Shown here one piece after another: positions 1-12,075 of a stretch of DNA of 64,000 nt; within the stretch, counting starts at the first letter, position 1, and each line of letters begins with the position of its first letter. Source of the stretch: Galeruca laticollis. Lineage: Eukaryota; Arthropoda; Insecta; Coleoptera; Chrysomelidae. Location of the stretch: the NCBI GenBank assembly GCA_963921935.1, contig OY998180.1:59908551-59972550 (forward strand), given 5' to 3'. Below the pieces are notes generated by a model that saw only the letters and a program-made list of their open reading frames with translations, ran no database searches and was not told where the DNA came from. The position numbers were made by a program, and so were the translations under genes.

Positions 1-764
1 CATGACGGACGGTGGCTGACGGTTGACTGAGAAATCAAATGACACAGAACAACAAAATTATCAAGGGACATGAAATTGTACTTACAAAAGATACACTTGA
101 TGTGACGTTTAAAAAACAAAAGATAAACGAGATGTGACTTTTCGCATTTCAAACACTAGTGTTTAAAGGGTCGTTTTTGCGCATGTCAATCCCGTATTTA
201 AAATGGGGTTTTAGTAACGGAACTAGAAAAAGTGTTTTGCGCATTCGCCGCTATGCGGTTTCCTGCGTAACTTTTCCATTCGTGCGTAAAATGCTTCTTA
301 CAACACACGTTACGTAATATACTATTACACACTTAATATAAAAGTACACTTACTGTAACTAGACACTCAACTAAAAATGTAATGTACTTTTTCATTTTGT
401 ATTTCCCACTAAATTAACAGTTTGCCTCAGGATTCTGTCTCAATTTCGAGATGGATTGCCTATTTTTTGTAACGCCAGGTAGGATAAAGAAACATAAAGC
501 AATTAATTATAATTATGATGCAGCTATGTGAAAAGTTTATCAGAAACAAAACAAAACAGTGAGAAAACTAAATTGAACCAAAAAACATTCTACACTTCAA
601 AAAATAAATTTCAACGTGTTTATAATTATAATCTATTAATGAAAATTTTTTTACACCTTGTCTCTCAGTAGAATATTTGAAATATTGACGATCTGTAATT
701 TCTTGGCATGTAACGTCAGTTTTGACCAATTTTTCATAGCAGTTGATATTCACGATCATGATTA
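1..764. other. No recognisable feature
   Basis: AT-rich sequence with only short chance reading frames. I see no protein family, RNA gene or structured repeat. Confidence 0.5.
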
Positions 765-1065
765 TAATTACAAAAGAAATATTGTGCTCTATTTAAAATA
801 CAATGATATCCCACACTTGGCAATGCTGCCTCTGTCGCCCGACCTCAATCAGATTTAGTACTCTTGTGACCATCTTCTACAGCCACTTCAATATCTTAGG
901 CAGCTTTTACCGTAACTGATTAAGGTTACTTAAACAACCTGATCGACAATATCCAACGGCATTGGAGAATCTGCAGTTGATTTTCGAAGTTATTAAAGTT
1001 GCAAACAGTTTTGACAAACATGATTTATTCATGGCATCATCCATCAACTTCCGTAGATAACAATC
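765..1065 (+). pseudogene. Tc1/mariner-like transposase, C-terminal relic
   Basis: The plus strand reads LPLSPDLNQI at about 810-860, a decayed form of the PxSPDLNPIE block that holds the last catalytic acidic residue of Tc1/mariner DDE transposases. After a one-base break the text goes on in another frame (TALENLQLIFEVI, then a SMxxR-like stretch near 1030), which fits the helical C-terminus of that family. There is no start, no DDE core upstream and there are several stops, so this is a dead fragment. No terminal repeats were found. Family assignment rests on one motif plus spacing and is moderate. Confidence 0.45.
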
Positions 1066-2456
1066 ATAGATTTTGGCCAATATAACAGTTTATTTTTATT
1101 AAGTCAGTAAGAAAATAGTTATTTATATAAAGATAACTAGCTTAATCATCTTTGTAGTAGCTCAATCATTAATGTTATGAATTTTTCAAGGGAATATCTT
1201 TGGTTGTCTTGAACATTAACGAATTTCCTAAACTATGATGGTGTTTTCTTGTAAATATCAACGTTATGAAGCAAGAAGAAAAAGGAAGCTTCACTTCAAA
1301 TTTACCTAAAAATTATATTTCTATTATTGCGCATCAGATAAAAACATTTTAAAACGTGAAAATCCTACATTCAAAGAAGATTAGTATGCGGTATGAAGTT
1401 TTACTGCCATTGTTTTTCTGAGAATATTTTGTATTCCGTCCAAAGAAAATATGTGCGCAGGTAAAATACCGCCCTGCAAAGCGAGGAGTTTTTCGATAAA
1501 TAAGGAGGTCCCTGTGTCCATCCGAGGCTGTGGCCCACGCCACATCAGCACGTTTGGCCAACCATGAACCGTAAAATAAACTGTCACAATATCACTGGCG
1601 GACGTGTGCGGAAAAATAAATTACGCAAGTGGTCGTGATACCTTTTTTTTATTCCCACATATACTCTTTCCTTCTGCACCTATAATACTAATAACAATGC
1701 CCACTAACGTACTCGAGACTTCTATATGTGACAGTCAATTTTGGAACACATTTTTTTATTGCGAGATACCAACAGAAAATCAAGCGTGTTACGGGTTTAA
1801 ATTAACAAGAACTGTGATAGCAGATGTTATCATTTTTATAGCAGCTATATAATCCTGTAACTCTAATTTTTTATTAGTTCCCCCATTTTGGTAATAACCA
1901 GAAAATGTTATCTGAATGAATTATAAATATTACAAGATATTGTGATTGTGGAAGTGAAATTATCTGGGTTTTTAAGGGTGATTAATATGTTGTTTCAGTT
2001 AACAACATATATAACAAAATATAATGTTGTTTCTGTACCTTGGGACGTGTGGAGAGTATCACCTACCTCTAGATTTATTTGTGCCTATAAGAATTTCACA
2101 AAAAGACACGATTGCAAAATATAATCAATGCACTTATTCTCGACATTTCTTAATAATCTCTCAGATGGATTATTGGTTTGGCTTCTTGTCATTCACTTGC
2201 TGCATTAAAACTAAAATAGGAAATTAGTTCTAAATAAACTATAAGGCAGTACATATAACCTTATGTTTTGAATTATTGTCAGTTCCAAAGATATTGGTGA
2301 TAGTTCTCTTCCTGCTTTGGTCTATATTTAAGTAATAACAGGTCACTTAATTTTAAATTTTCCGCTTGTTCAACGATTCCGTTAGAATCTAGGCCTTCAC
2401 GGAGACTGGAACAACTGATGACTATATTTTTGTGATATTTTTTTCTATCTTTTGGT
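1066..2456. other. No recognisable feature
   Basis: AT-rich interval with short open frames (for example 1604-1852) that match no family I know and show no codon-like structure. Confidence 0.45.
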
Positions 2457-2751
2457 TAAGACCGGGCTAAGCAAATTTTTTGCGAGGTTGTTAAAAATTT
2501 CATTTGGTTTCATAAAGTACTGACCACAAATTTTTGCGGATCTTGATTAGAAGTCGTTACACACTTCGAGAGCTTAGTTATTTGTATTGACTTAATCGTA
2601 CAGTTGCGGATATGTATAGTACGCTCAAAACATATTGTGCAGCAATGTAATGGTATATCCCCTTTAAGTCATGTTGCGAAGCTAGACTCTGAAAGGTAGT
2701 AATATTGTGTTTATTTTTACCAATACCACTACACCCTATACTCTATCATAA

Positions 2752-4497
2752 TGTCAGCCTACCATCTAAAAAGCGAGTGTGGTTTATCTATGATAAAAAC
2801 CTGCTGTAATCGAAAAAATTGCTGTCTCAAAGTATACTTATAATTCAGTCAAAAATGGAAAAAATAATAAATTATTTGAAATTTGAACATTAATTCTTCT
2901 CAATAAATCGAGATAAAAGGTCGTGTCAATTGTTTGGAGTTATATTTAAAAAGTTCGTCAATTAGCTTTTCAGTTTGCTTCTTACAAAAAAACTCAATAA
3001 CCGGATAATTGGAATTGTATATCCTTGGCGGGTCCAGTTTGGCTCACTGCCTTCTTAAAACGTAACCCATCTCTTTCAATCCGTACTCCAGAAGCAAGTA
3101 GTCTGGCACGTTGCATTAATTTCAACAAAACGTCCGTGGAAGGATTTTTTAATAAAATTAAGAGAAGTTTTAGACAGGCTTAAAATATATGCCAACGATA
3201 TATGCAATATGGACGAGACTGCCCAGCCACAGCATAGAAACCAGACAGAGTAGTAGGTCGTAAGGGATGTAAACAAATTGGAAGATTGATATCCCAAGAG
3301 CGAGGAACACTAGTAACCATTGCTGCGCCGTTTCAGCCTCAGGAAGCAGCATTCCGTCATACTTCGTTTTTCCAAGAGTAAACTTCAAAGAGTATTTTTT
3401 AAATAACGCTCCCGAAGGCAGTGCAGGAGAGGCCAGTCCAAGCGGATGGATGGTGGAAACTAACTTCATTGACTTTATAAAATATTTCATCAGAAATGTA
3501 AAGTGCACAAAAGAACAACATGTTCTGTTATTATTGGACAACCACAGTTCCCACTTATCGATAGAAGCCATAAATATTTGTAAGAAAAACGGAATAACTG
3601 TTTTAACTTTTCCACCACACACATCGCCTAAATTGCAACCCCTGGACAGAACAGTGTTTGGTCCATTTAAAATAAGTGCATGTGCATGTGATGCTTAGAT
3701 TACAAACAATCCCGGTTAAAGTATGACAATTTATAATATACCTGATATCATTAATACTACCTGGCTATTAGCTTAAACTAAAAATAATATATTGGCTAGT
3801 TTTAAAGTGAGTGGCATCAGCCCTTTTAACAAGAATGTGTTTAATGACGATGAATTTTTGCCTGAATTTTGTGTGGACCGCCTCTTATCCACAAATGAAA
3901 ATACCACAGCATTAACTGGAAATGATTAAAATATCTGCATAAATAATGATATGCCTGGTCCATCCGTAATTAAAAATTAAGGAAAATCCATTAATTACAC
4001 AGAAGTGCAAAATCATTAGGAAACTGAAATTAATAAAGCGTCTTGTAATAAAAATGATGAAAATAGGAATTTATTAGAAATGAAAATGCCCCTTTCTAAC
4101 GTAAATCCAAGGACAGAGGAAAATAAAATCAAAAGAGAAAAAAGAATTTCTGCCATTATCACCGACACTTCTGAAAAACAAACGTTAGAAGAAAAGGAGA
4201 GGCAGAAGGAAATAAAGAAAACAAAGGTAGCAGCTATAAAAAGAAACCAAAAATAGAAAAAAATCTGTCTAAAGGAAAAGAAATGATTGGATTCGCCAAA
4301 AATATTGAAAAGAAGGATAATGGTAATGCCGATACCTATTCGGACGGAGAAGAATGTTTTTGTTTAGTTTGTGGACAGGAATTTGCTAACAGCAAGTCAA
4401 AAGAAGTATTGATACAATGCACGCCCATGAAGCTTGTGCGGCTCGTGATGACAAATTTTATTATTTGTGTATCAACTGTTGCAGTGACTCTGAATAG
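2752..4497 (+). pseudogene. pogo/jerky-like transposase with PHD-type C-terminus
   Basis: Frames scattered over the plus strand rebuild the domain order of an insect pogo-like transposase. A weak pipsqueak-like N-terminus may start at 2752. A CENP-B-type helix-turn-helix follows at about 3000-3180 (AGPVWLTAFLKRNPSLSIR). The DDE_1 core begins at NDICNMDETA (about 3190, first Asp) and continues to LLLLDNHSSHLS (about 3526, second Asp) and PPHTSPKLQPLDRTVFGPFK. The C-terminal Cys pattern (CFCLVCGQEF near 4356) belongs to the PHD-like finger that ends many arthropod pogo-like transposases. Many stops and frameshifts mean it cannot make transposase. The longest open piece is 3450-3698. Confidence 0.75.
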
Positions 4498-5046
4498 TAC
4501 CTATAGAAACTTGAAAAATACGTTTTTATAATGTTTTATTCTTTTTTTACATTTTCTTATGTTTTTTATGTTCATTTTATTATGTTTCGTAGTATTAAAA
4601 ATCGCTTATTGTTTGAAATAATTCGTTAATTTAGTGATATTTTTTTTGATTTGTTTGTCGTTTGTTTAATAAAGAATTATATACCACTTTTTATCAGCAA
4701 GTCAAAAGAAGTATGGATACAGTGCACGCATTGTAAAATGTGGGCCCACGAAGCTTGTGCGGCTCCTGATGACAAATTTTATTATTTGTATATCAACTGG
4801 TTCAGTGACACTGAACAGTATCTACTGAAACTTGAAAAAATAAAAAAATTTAATGTTTTATTCTTTTTTTACATTTTCTTATGTTTTTTTATCTTTTTTA
4901 TGTGCATTTTATTACGTTTTCAATGTTAATTTCATAACGTTTCAAAGTATTAAAAGTCGATTATTATTTAGAATATTTCGTTGATTTAGTGATATTTTTT
5001 TGATTGGTTTGTCGTTTGTTTAATACAGAATTATATACCACTTTTT
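4391..5046 (+). repeat. Tandem duplication of the pogo element 3' end
   Basis: Two direct copies, about 4391-4694 and 4697-5046, both begin AGCAAGTCAAAAGAAGTAT and both end near GAATTATATACCACTTTTTA. Each holds the last third of the transposase (the Cys/His finger) and the 3' untranslated region. The downstream copy keeps CKMWAHEAC, which is damaged in the upstream copy, so the two have diverged independently since duplication. Confidence 0.8.
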
Positions 5047-5599
5047 ACCATTTATTTTGTTCCGGCCAATTTGCCCCATTATGTTCGCTAACATACCCCG
5101 TGGTCAAGGTAGGTGTCAGGTACATGCTTAAACGCTTGTCAAACCTAAGTTACGTAAGATATTTTCAATTTAAAAAAATATATAATAGGGTGACCTATGT
5201 GAATGTCGTATGACCAATTTTTACTTGGAAAATCACCACGTGAACCAAATTATATAAACATTTGTAAAAACTGCGCCTACTAGCCCCGGTCTCCCCTAAT
5301 GGTCGTGCATTCCATTTCAAACCAATTCGCGCCATAATATCAAAGGAAATGTTACATTTATTTAAGAAAATTTAAATCTTGTTTTTTTTGTTTCGAATCT
5401 GATGGAAAATCTTCACTGAAATAAGCCGTCCAATTGGTCTTGTGCCATTGGGATTTTTTTTTCATTTCATGGAGGAAAGGTGGCATTTTACGTGTTAAGG
5501 GGTAATAGGAAATAATCAATATTAAGTAGGTACCCTTAGTAGTAATTTTTAATTTTAATAAATATTTTTTGTGACTTTAGCATATAATAAATAAAATAC

Positions 5600-5930
5600 C
5601 TTTAATACAAATACGTTTTTTATAAAAGCATATTCAAATACATAAAAGCATATTTTAGTGCATATTTCAAATGTTTTTTGTGCATATTTGCAGGCATATT
5701 TCAGGGTGCATATTTCTCGAGCTAATAATAATAATATATATAAAATCCTTTGTCCTGATTGCACCGCACAGCCAAAGCTACTGAGTCTAGAAAGGTGAAA
5801 ATTTGCACAGGAATTCCTATAGATGTACAGGTGCGTACTAAGGAAGTATTTTTTGGAATACCCACGATAACGGATTTCGTGACAATTCCCTTCTAGAGTG
5901 GGTAAAACCGCTACGGGTCGGCTAGTCAAA
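5600..5930. repeat. GCATATTT-rich stretch and Helitron-like terminal sequence
   Basis: Between about 5625 and 5720 the motif GCATATTT and close variants recur at least five times. From about 5755 the sequence (GCACCGCACAGCCAAAGCTA onward, to GGGTCGGCTAGT at 5928) resembles a very widespread insect repeat whose copies end in CTAG, as Helitrons do. I see no replication initiator or helicase, so at best it is a non-autonomous end. The family link is from memory of similar repeats and is weak. Confidence 0.3.
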
Positions 5931-7535
5931 TATAATTTACAATTTAAATTCCAGACAGGAACAACTTAGCCTGACTAAAAGAACTAGATTCAATCTACCT
6001 TTATGCCAAAACGTTTTTCATGCAATGCCTCAGTTCAAGGAACAAATAAGCTAACAAACAAGAGGCAAAATATGTTTAAGTAAAAATTCACAAGAAATTA
6101 TCGCAGTGTCATTACAGGTTTTGCAATGAGCATGGCATTCTTTCTCGTCTACAAGAACAACGGCCTCTGCAACTGCTCTTGCATACACACTTGAACCGCT
6201 CTCTCGACCCATCCCAAATACTGGGCTGGGTTGTTGTTTATTGATTATTTATTTATATATCGGTTACTTCAAACGATGAAGGAAAACATCTGTGTATGGC
6301 GGCCGTTACTGAAGAAGGAGTAACACAATTTATATTGCACTCGCACGCCGTTTTGATTTTTTCAATTCACTTGTATAGTACAGTGTTACTCTATAAAATA
6401 ATTTTTTACCCACAAAAAAATCACTCGTCAGTTACAAAAAATTAAATTAATTAAAGAGTAAAAATATTTAAAAAAATTTAATACCCTTTCCAACATTTCT
6501 TGTATTTTGAGTATGCAAATTTCTTTCCAGAATTGAATTCTACATCTTAGATTTAGTTGAAAATTATACTAAACTCAAGCAGTTGTTAACCTCAGCCATC
6601 GCCGAGGCTGAAGAACCCCTCCCCATTTGCATCAAAAATTCGGGTGGCTCCACTTCTTTAAACCGTCTTAGGAACATAAAGATTAATTCTGCCAAAGGAA
6701 ACCTTGACATCAGAAAAAGCCGTATTCGACATTTTTATGTCGTGTACAAACGCAACTAATATGGTTAGTATGTTATGTTCGATTAGTACTTGTAATATTT
6801 AAATCGTTATTGTTATATTGTATTTTTATCATAATGTTAGCTGAAGAGCTCATTATAAATTCAAAAACGTGTCTGAAACACTTGAGGGTGATTGAAAGAA
6901 TTGTAAGCGCTTCTTCATGTGAATAAGTGTTTAGTTAGCAACTTTCGCTAGATTCTTCCTGTATAGTGATCCGCGGGTAACAAGGACAATAGGACCCTAA
7001 TACTATTACCATTCAAATATATTTAAAAGTGATAAATTTGCCGTGACAGTGCAGTATATTTGGGTAGGAATAAGATCCTATTACGTATTTTATTATTGAT
7101 GTATTTTATTACTATATTTCTTTCATTTAGATAAATAGCACAGATATTTTATTAATTAGATTCGACGTATTTACGCTATTTAGTGAACTCCAAGTAGTGA
7201 TAACAATAGAAATGGATATCCTAGATTATTCAAAGTCCATTTAAAAGCATTCAATGTGTTGTGACAGTATCGGGCGGTTAGGTATGAATGAGATCATATT
7301 TGATATTGAGGTACCTAATTACGTAACCTTTGTATAAATTTCACAATATTTTATTTCAGCATTTCCTACCTGTTTGGATATCTTAATATCGGTAAGAAGA
7401 ATAAGGTTTAATTGGTGTTATCTGGTATTTCGTGATTTAATTAATTAATTGGTAAGTTCTACATATAAGAATGATTTGTAGCCCTATAAAGGGCTGATTT
7501 GTTGGAAACTGGCAGATTATGTACAAAATCAAAAT
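5931..7535. other. No clear gene
   Basis: AT-rich. A plus-strand stretch at about 6560-6760 reads about 60 codons open (SAIAEAEEPLPICIKN and following) before a stop, but I do not recognise it. No repeats of note. Confidence 0.4.
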
Positions 7536-7536
7536 T

Positions 7537-8823
7537 CAAATTCATCAGAATCTGACGAATCTTCAACTCCAACATCAATTATTATCGATTCAACGGTTTC
7601 ACCCATGATATTGTCCAGGTGCCAGATCTTCTGTTTTTCTTTATGCGTATGACTCGCAGGTTTTTTCCAGTTCTCTGCAAATACTTTTGACAAAAAGTTT
7701 TGCAGTAATTGATGTAGGTCATCCAGTTTTATTGTTTCGTGCTACGTCACCCATTACTTGCCCCGATATAAGTTCAATAGCATTGAGTTTGCAGTAGTCT
7801 GGTTGTAATCTTGCATACTTATTCTATATTCTACGTTCTAACGCCATTTCGTCAATTACATATTTTTTGAATTTAGATTTGTGTAGTCTTACAATTCGTA
7901 ATAATTCTTGTTTTACGGAATTCTCCTTGTATATGATATTGTGGCTTTCCAACCAAACGATTTTGTCAGCTTTCTTCCAAGTAGTTGTTGGCACTTTTTC
8001 TAAAAGTCTTGAATGATCTCATTATCTAGAACAGTTACAGAATGTTCTGGAATTAAATGCAACATCTACATAAAATACTTTTCAAAAACGCCGGCGGTCA
8101 TTTCTTCGTGGTAATCTTTAGTTGATTTGGACACAAAACTTGATAATCTACCTTGGATAAAACTGTTTTCATTTCCGATATGGTTCATAATAAGTCTACA
8201 TCCTTTTCTGATGGGAATATTATTTAACCCGGTTGATACACCTTAGATGAGTGAGAGCTCTTCACAGTCGTGTCTACCCATACTTTTGATACGGTATGTC
8301 CTTTGTTTAGCCAAGTCTCGTCCAAATAATAGATATTCCTCCCTTCCTCTCGGTACCTTTTAATGGTTCTAAGATAATCCCTTCTCCAACGTACGATGTC
8401 TTCTCTATCAATTAACACCGATTATGCTTCTCCCAGCAAAATCCAATCTCTCGTTATTGTTTCCATAATTTACTTGTGCTTAATGATGGTAAGTCATCAT
8501 TTTGACTAATTAATGAAATAATTTCGTCTAATGTTAGAATTTTATTACTAAAATAAAAGGAGTGGACCCGTCTCATAATAACATTTTTATGGAATTCTTC
8601 AATTTCCAATGGCTTACTGCCCCCAGTCATCATGTGAGAACTAACACTTCCGCTATAAACGGTCGCTTGTCCAACTCTCGTCATATTGGAACAGGCGCTA
8701 ACTATTTCCCGACCATTACTTGAAGGACGTTGGTGCACAAGTGAATCGTGGACATTCAGTACTATAGTTTTCGCTTTAACATGAAAGCAGCCTACTAACA
8801 GGCTTAACTGGGGTGAAGGCAAA
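7537..8823 (-). pseudogene. IS630/Tc1-mariner-like transposase relic A
   Basis: On the minus strand an N-terminal part (8823-8454, RRVHSFYFSNKILTLDEI) is followed by WRRDYLRTIKRYREEGR and YYLDETWLNKGHTVSKVW (8418-8224, first catalytic Asp). Then come RKGCRLIMNHIGNENSFIQG, KSTKDYHEEM and a second-Asp block read as TVLDNE. The gene ends in an acidic tail (IIIDVGVEDSSDSDEFEF) at 7537. This order is that of the DDE_3 family transposases repeated in many insects. Frameshifts, stops and a loss around the third catalytic block make it inactive. A second relic of the same group lies at 32.1-34.1 kb. Confidence 0.8.
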
Positions 8824-8935
8824 ACTTGTTGACCTCATATCAAATTAAAATATACTCGAAGTGATGATTCTACAAACTTTCTTTATAAACTGCCAATACA
8901 TAAACTAGAAATCAGATGAGTGTCTACTATTGGAA

Positions 8936-8945
8936 TAGAGAGAGA

Positions 8946-9007
<62 letters not shown>

Positions 9008-9024
9008 TAGAGAGAGAGAGAGAA
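8936..9024 (+). repeat. (GA)n microsatellite
   Basis: About 89 bp of nearly pure GA dinucleotides with a few GGGA, GATA and GATATA interruptions. Confidence 0.95.
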
Positions 9025-9040
9025 GTTCGAATAAGTATAG

Positions 9041-9428
9041 GTGGTATTTGTTGGAGGGTTTGTTGTGGTTGTGTGCCCTGATATAGGATTTATTTCCTCT
9101 GCAGGGCTAAATGGCTGGTGTATTGGGGGTGGGGGGGAGTTTGTGCGCGTTTGTGTAGGGTCGGATGAGTGGTTGGTTGAAGAAGTTTGGGAGATTGAGT
9201 TGACTCAAAAGAGGTTGGGGGCTGGAATCGAGGTTTCGCAATGGGCTTGTTGCTTGAAAGTGTTCCAGAGGAAAAGCATTCTCGTTGCTTTTGTATTTCG
9301 AAAGCTGCGGCTGCATTGTTCCCTACGTCGATTGGGTGATTGGTTCGTCGGTCCATTTGGCTGGTGAAACAATTCATCCTGTTGAATAGATTCACCGTGT
9401 TACAGGGAAACCGCAGAAAACCTGTAAC
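9041..9428 (-). other. Open, Pro/Ser/Thr-rich frame of unknown nature
   Basis: The minus strand is open for about 100 codons (9395-9090) with a Pro/Ser/Thr/Gln-rich composition resembling the low-complexity part of a LINE ORF1. It abuts the assembly gap, so its link to the jockey relic on the far side cannot be tested here. G-rich plus strand, unlike its surroundings. Confidence 0.25.
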
Positions 9429-9628
9429 NNNNNNNNNNNNNNNNNNNNNNNNNNNNNNNNNNNNNNNNNNNNNNNNNNNNNNNNNNNNNNNNNNNNNNNN
9501 NNNNNNNNNNNNNNNNNNNNNNNNNNNNNNNNNNNNNNNNNNNNNNNNNNNNNNNNNNNNNNNNNNNNNNNNNNNNNNNNNNNNNNNNNNNNNNNNNNNN
9601 NNNNNNNNNNNNNNNNNNNNNNNNNNNN
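9429..9628. other. Assembly gap of 200 N
   Basis: Exactly 200 N, the usual placeholder for a gap of unknown size. Continuity of the LINE sequence across it should not be assumed. Confidence 0.99.
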
Positions 9629-11372
9629 TATCGGATTGAAATTGGGGATTGGTCTAGGTAGTGGATGTATATGTCTGGGAGATCGTCCTAAGCCGTGGCT
9701 AGTAACCGTACTGGAGGGAATGGGAGCTTCCTCTTGGGTTTTTCTGCCAAGAGGCCGTCTATTAGCGATCCACGGTGTGAGGAGGGCGTTTTTTCGATAT
9801 TTCGTTGCCCGATTCGATAGTGCGATTAACGTATCGGGCTTGTAGGGTGTTTAGACGGGACGGGATGGGCTCAATGTCGATATTGGTATAGACGGTGTTA
9901 CTGAGTGAATAAAGTGCCTCCTATTGGCAGTATCTTAGAATTGATTGCTCACAAGATCGAAGCTTTTTTACAAGGTGGTCGGGAAGGGAGCAATAGACGT
10001 TTGCTCAATAGTCGATGATGGGACGGATATATGTCTTATACGTATGAAGTAGGGTGGTTGGATGAGTTCGTCCGAAGGTTCCGCCGAGTGCCTTGAGAAG
10101 ATTAACTCGACGTCGGATTTTATTCAAAGTGTCCATGAGGTCGGCCATCAAGTTGAGAGTGTGAGTGAATCTCACTCCCATATAAACGACTTCTCTGCGG
10201 ATTTCGAGTCGATCTCCCCAGAGCACGAGGCGGAAGTTTGTGGGTACAAGTCGTTCGCTCATGGTATCGGGGTGTTTAAAAACGATGGCTTGGATTTTTT
10301 GAGGGTTGAGAGTCACCCGCCATTTCCTGCACCTATTTGAGAATTGGGTCAGTAGATTTTGGGTTCGAATATTGAGAGAGCGAATGTCAGTGGCGGAAAT
10401 GATTAGTGCGGTGTCGTCCGCATATAGTTGGATATTGTCTTGGGTATGTCGTGGAATTGGTGTGTCATACGTATAAATTAAGTATAATAGTGGAGCGAGT
10501 ATCGAGCCTTGCGGAACGCCAGTTTGGGGTGTGAATGAATCGGATAGGCTGTAACCAACTTTGACGCTGATCGATCGGTCTGTGAGGTAGGAATATAATA
10601 ATTTTACGATTTGGTTTGGCAATCGGATGCTCAGTTGCTTTCTCACTAGTCCGGCGTGCCAGACTTGGTCAAAAGCTTTTTGAACATCCATGAAAATGAC
10701 GGCTGAATAGCGTCGTTGGTTTAAAGCTCGGGTGACGATGGTTTGAAAGTTGGTGGTGGCGTTCTGACAGGAGTGGCCTGGCCTGAATCCGAATTGGAAT
10801 GTCGGAATGATATTATTTTCGGTACAGAAGTCCCAGATTCTCTATTTTAACAAACGTTCAAAGGTTTACCTAGGACGCTGATCAATGAAATTGGGCGGTA
10901 GGATTCAGGATTTGTGGGGTCTTTGCCGGGTTTGGGGATGAGAACTACGTTGGCAGATTTCCAACAACGAGGGAAGTAAGAGTATGCCAAGCAGGCGTTC
11001 AACAGTGAGCAGAGCGGAGGGAGAATCTCTTCTGGCAGGTTTTTGAGTGCCTGTCTCGAGATTCCATCGTGCCCGGGGCACTGTTTCTCCCCGCTTGGCA
11101 CGCCTGCTGAACTCCTTCGATTGTAAAGGGTGTAAGAAGATGAGAGTTCTCATTCAGTGGAATGTGGACGTGTGGGCTTCGGGCTATATTACGGGTGAGG
11201 AGGTCTGTTTCGATGGCAAAGTCCCTGAGAAATCTTGGATTGTCAGGTGGTGTAAAGACAGTTTGCAGGTTGTTTTTAAAGGCAGTGGCTTTATCTTCAG
11301 GAGTATAGATCTTCTGTCCATGCACTTCGAGGCCTTTCCCTTGAGGCCGACGAGGCGGTAGAATTTTGCCAA
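9629..11372 (-). pseudogene. jockey-like LINE reverse transcriptase relic
   Basis: Read from 11372 down, the minus strand gives the ORF2 middle of a jockey-clade LINE. It has the pre-RT linker (EDKATAFKNNLQTVFTPPDNP) and an APG/PGHDGI motif with ALKNLPEEILPPL. RT blocks follow with WKSANVVLIPKPGKDP and SYRPISLISVLGK (11101-10847). After a frameshift near 10850 come MDVQKAFDQVWHAGL (first catalytic Asp), GVPQGSILAPLLYLIYT and the YADD box (about 10420). The thumb region continues to about 9640 with stops. No endonuclease, 5' end or poly(A) is visible; the 3' side runs into the gap. Base composition is richer in GC than the neighbours. Confidence 0.85.
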
Positions 11373-11388
11373 AACTATTGAATAAAAA

Positions 11389-11523
11389 CTACTTCTATTT
11401 ATACTAGAAAATACTATTCTCCTACCCTCCGCACATTAAATCAAGTAAGTTGTCATCCAATCAAGGCGCAACATGCAATTGGGCGGAGCCTATGAGAGTA
11501 CTATTTTCTAGTATAAGTAGGTA
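11389..11523. repeat. MITE, ~135 bp with ~42-bp inverted arms
   Basis: The left arm (11391-11433, core TATACTAGAAAATACTATTC) matches the reverse complement of the right arm (11480-11522) with few differences and a central loop of about 46 bp. It has no coding capacity. It lies between two unrelated transposon relics, as expected for a small TIR element. Confidence 0.75.
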
Positions 11524-11639
11524 CTATGTGTGCGTAATTTTTATGTTTAGGTTTTGTGTTTACTAGGTATACGTATTATTGAGGAAAGTAGTAACGATAT
11601 TATAGTTATGTACAGGAGCACTATCTTGTTGCCACCACA

Positions 11640-12075
11640 TTTGTTGTCTTACTTCGACTGGCATTATAATAGAATACCAATTTCGAAAAGATTCAGATAT
11701 CGATAGCATGTCAGAGTGCGTTGGAAAAAATTAGGGCCGGTAGGACGTCCATTATGTAAACCACACCACATTATTTGGAAATTGGTTTCTCTAATACAGT
11801 AAGGGTTGTCCTGAGACCAATAGTGCAGGTTATGTCTGTTAGCAGTGCCATTATTATGGAAGCGGAATTCGTCACTCCACAAGATTTGATTTTGGAATTG
11901 AGGAAGTCATGAATTAAAATTTGAATGTGAGCAATGAATGATACTCGTCTTTCGAAATCTCTGTAGGTCTGAGTCCTTGGTGTATATGTATTTTGAAAGG
12001 ATGATACCTGTACTGTTGGAAAATTCTTAGCACATATGACTTACTGATCCTATTATTATTATGATTATTTTAAAA
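11640..12075 (-). pseudogene. Tc1/mariner-like transposase relic
   Basis: The open piece at 11882-11664 reads WSDEFRFHNNGTANRHNLHYW, then PYCIRETNFQIMWCGLHNGR and GPNFFQRTLTCYRYL, which is the first-Asp block and the VWGGI/GPxFF block of a DDE transposase related to those common in insect genomes. Upstream (12075-11890) a second frame gives the end of the DNA-binding domain (SYVLRIFQQYRYHPFKIHIH). Frames change twice and a stop follows, so it is dead. The catalytic C-terminal part (PYSPDLNP) is absent. Confidence 0.7.

Larger units (their letters stand above)
2459..5296 (+). mobile_element. pogo-like DNA transposon with degenerate TIRs
   Basis: The left end starts AGACCGGGCTAAGCA directly after a TA dinucleotide. 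The right end, read on the other strand, is AGACCGGGGCTAGTA a few bases inside a TA, so the two ends form imperfect terminal inverted repeats of about 15 bp around a transposase relic. TA target duplication and a DDE_1 transposase are what the pogo/Tigger group shows. The 3' part carries a tandem duplication of about 305 bp. Length (about 2.8 kb) suits a full element. Element ends are inferred from one inverted repeat pair and could be off by a few bases. Confidence 0.6.

Noticed and set aside
3170..3622. 150-codon minus-strand frame with apparent transmembrane segments
   Set aside because: Antisense of the pogo-like DDE core, which explains the open frame.
6838..6900. GCTGAAGAGCTC…AAAAACG considered as a hammerhead relic
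   Set aside because: Stem II cannot be formed and the GAAA block is not intact; no Penelope coding sequence nearby.
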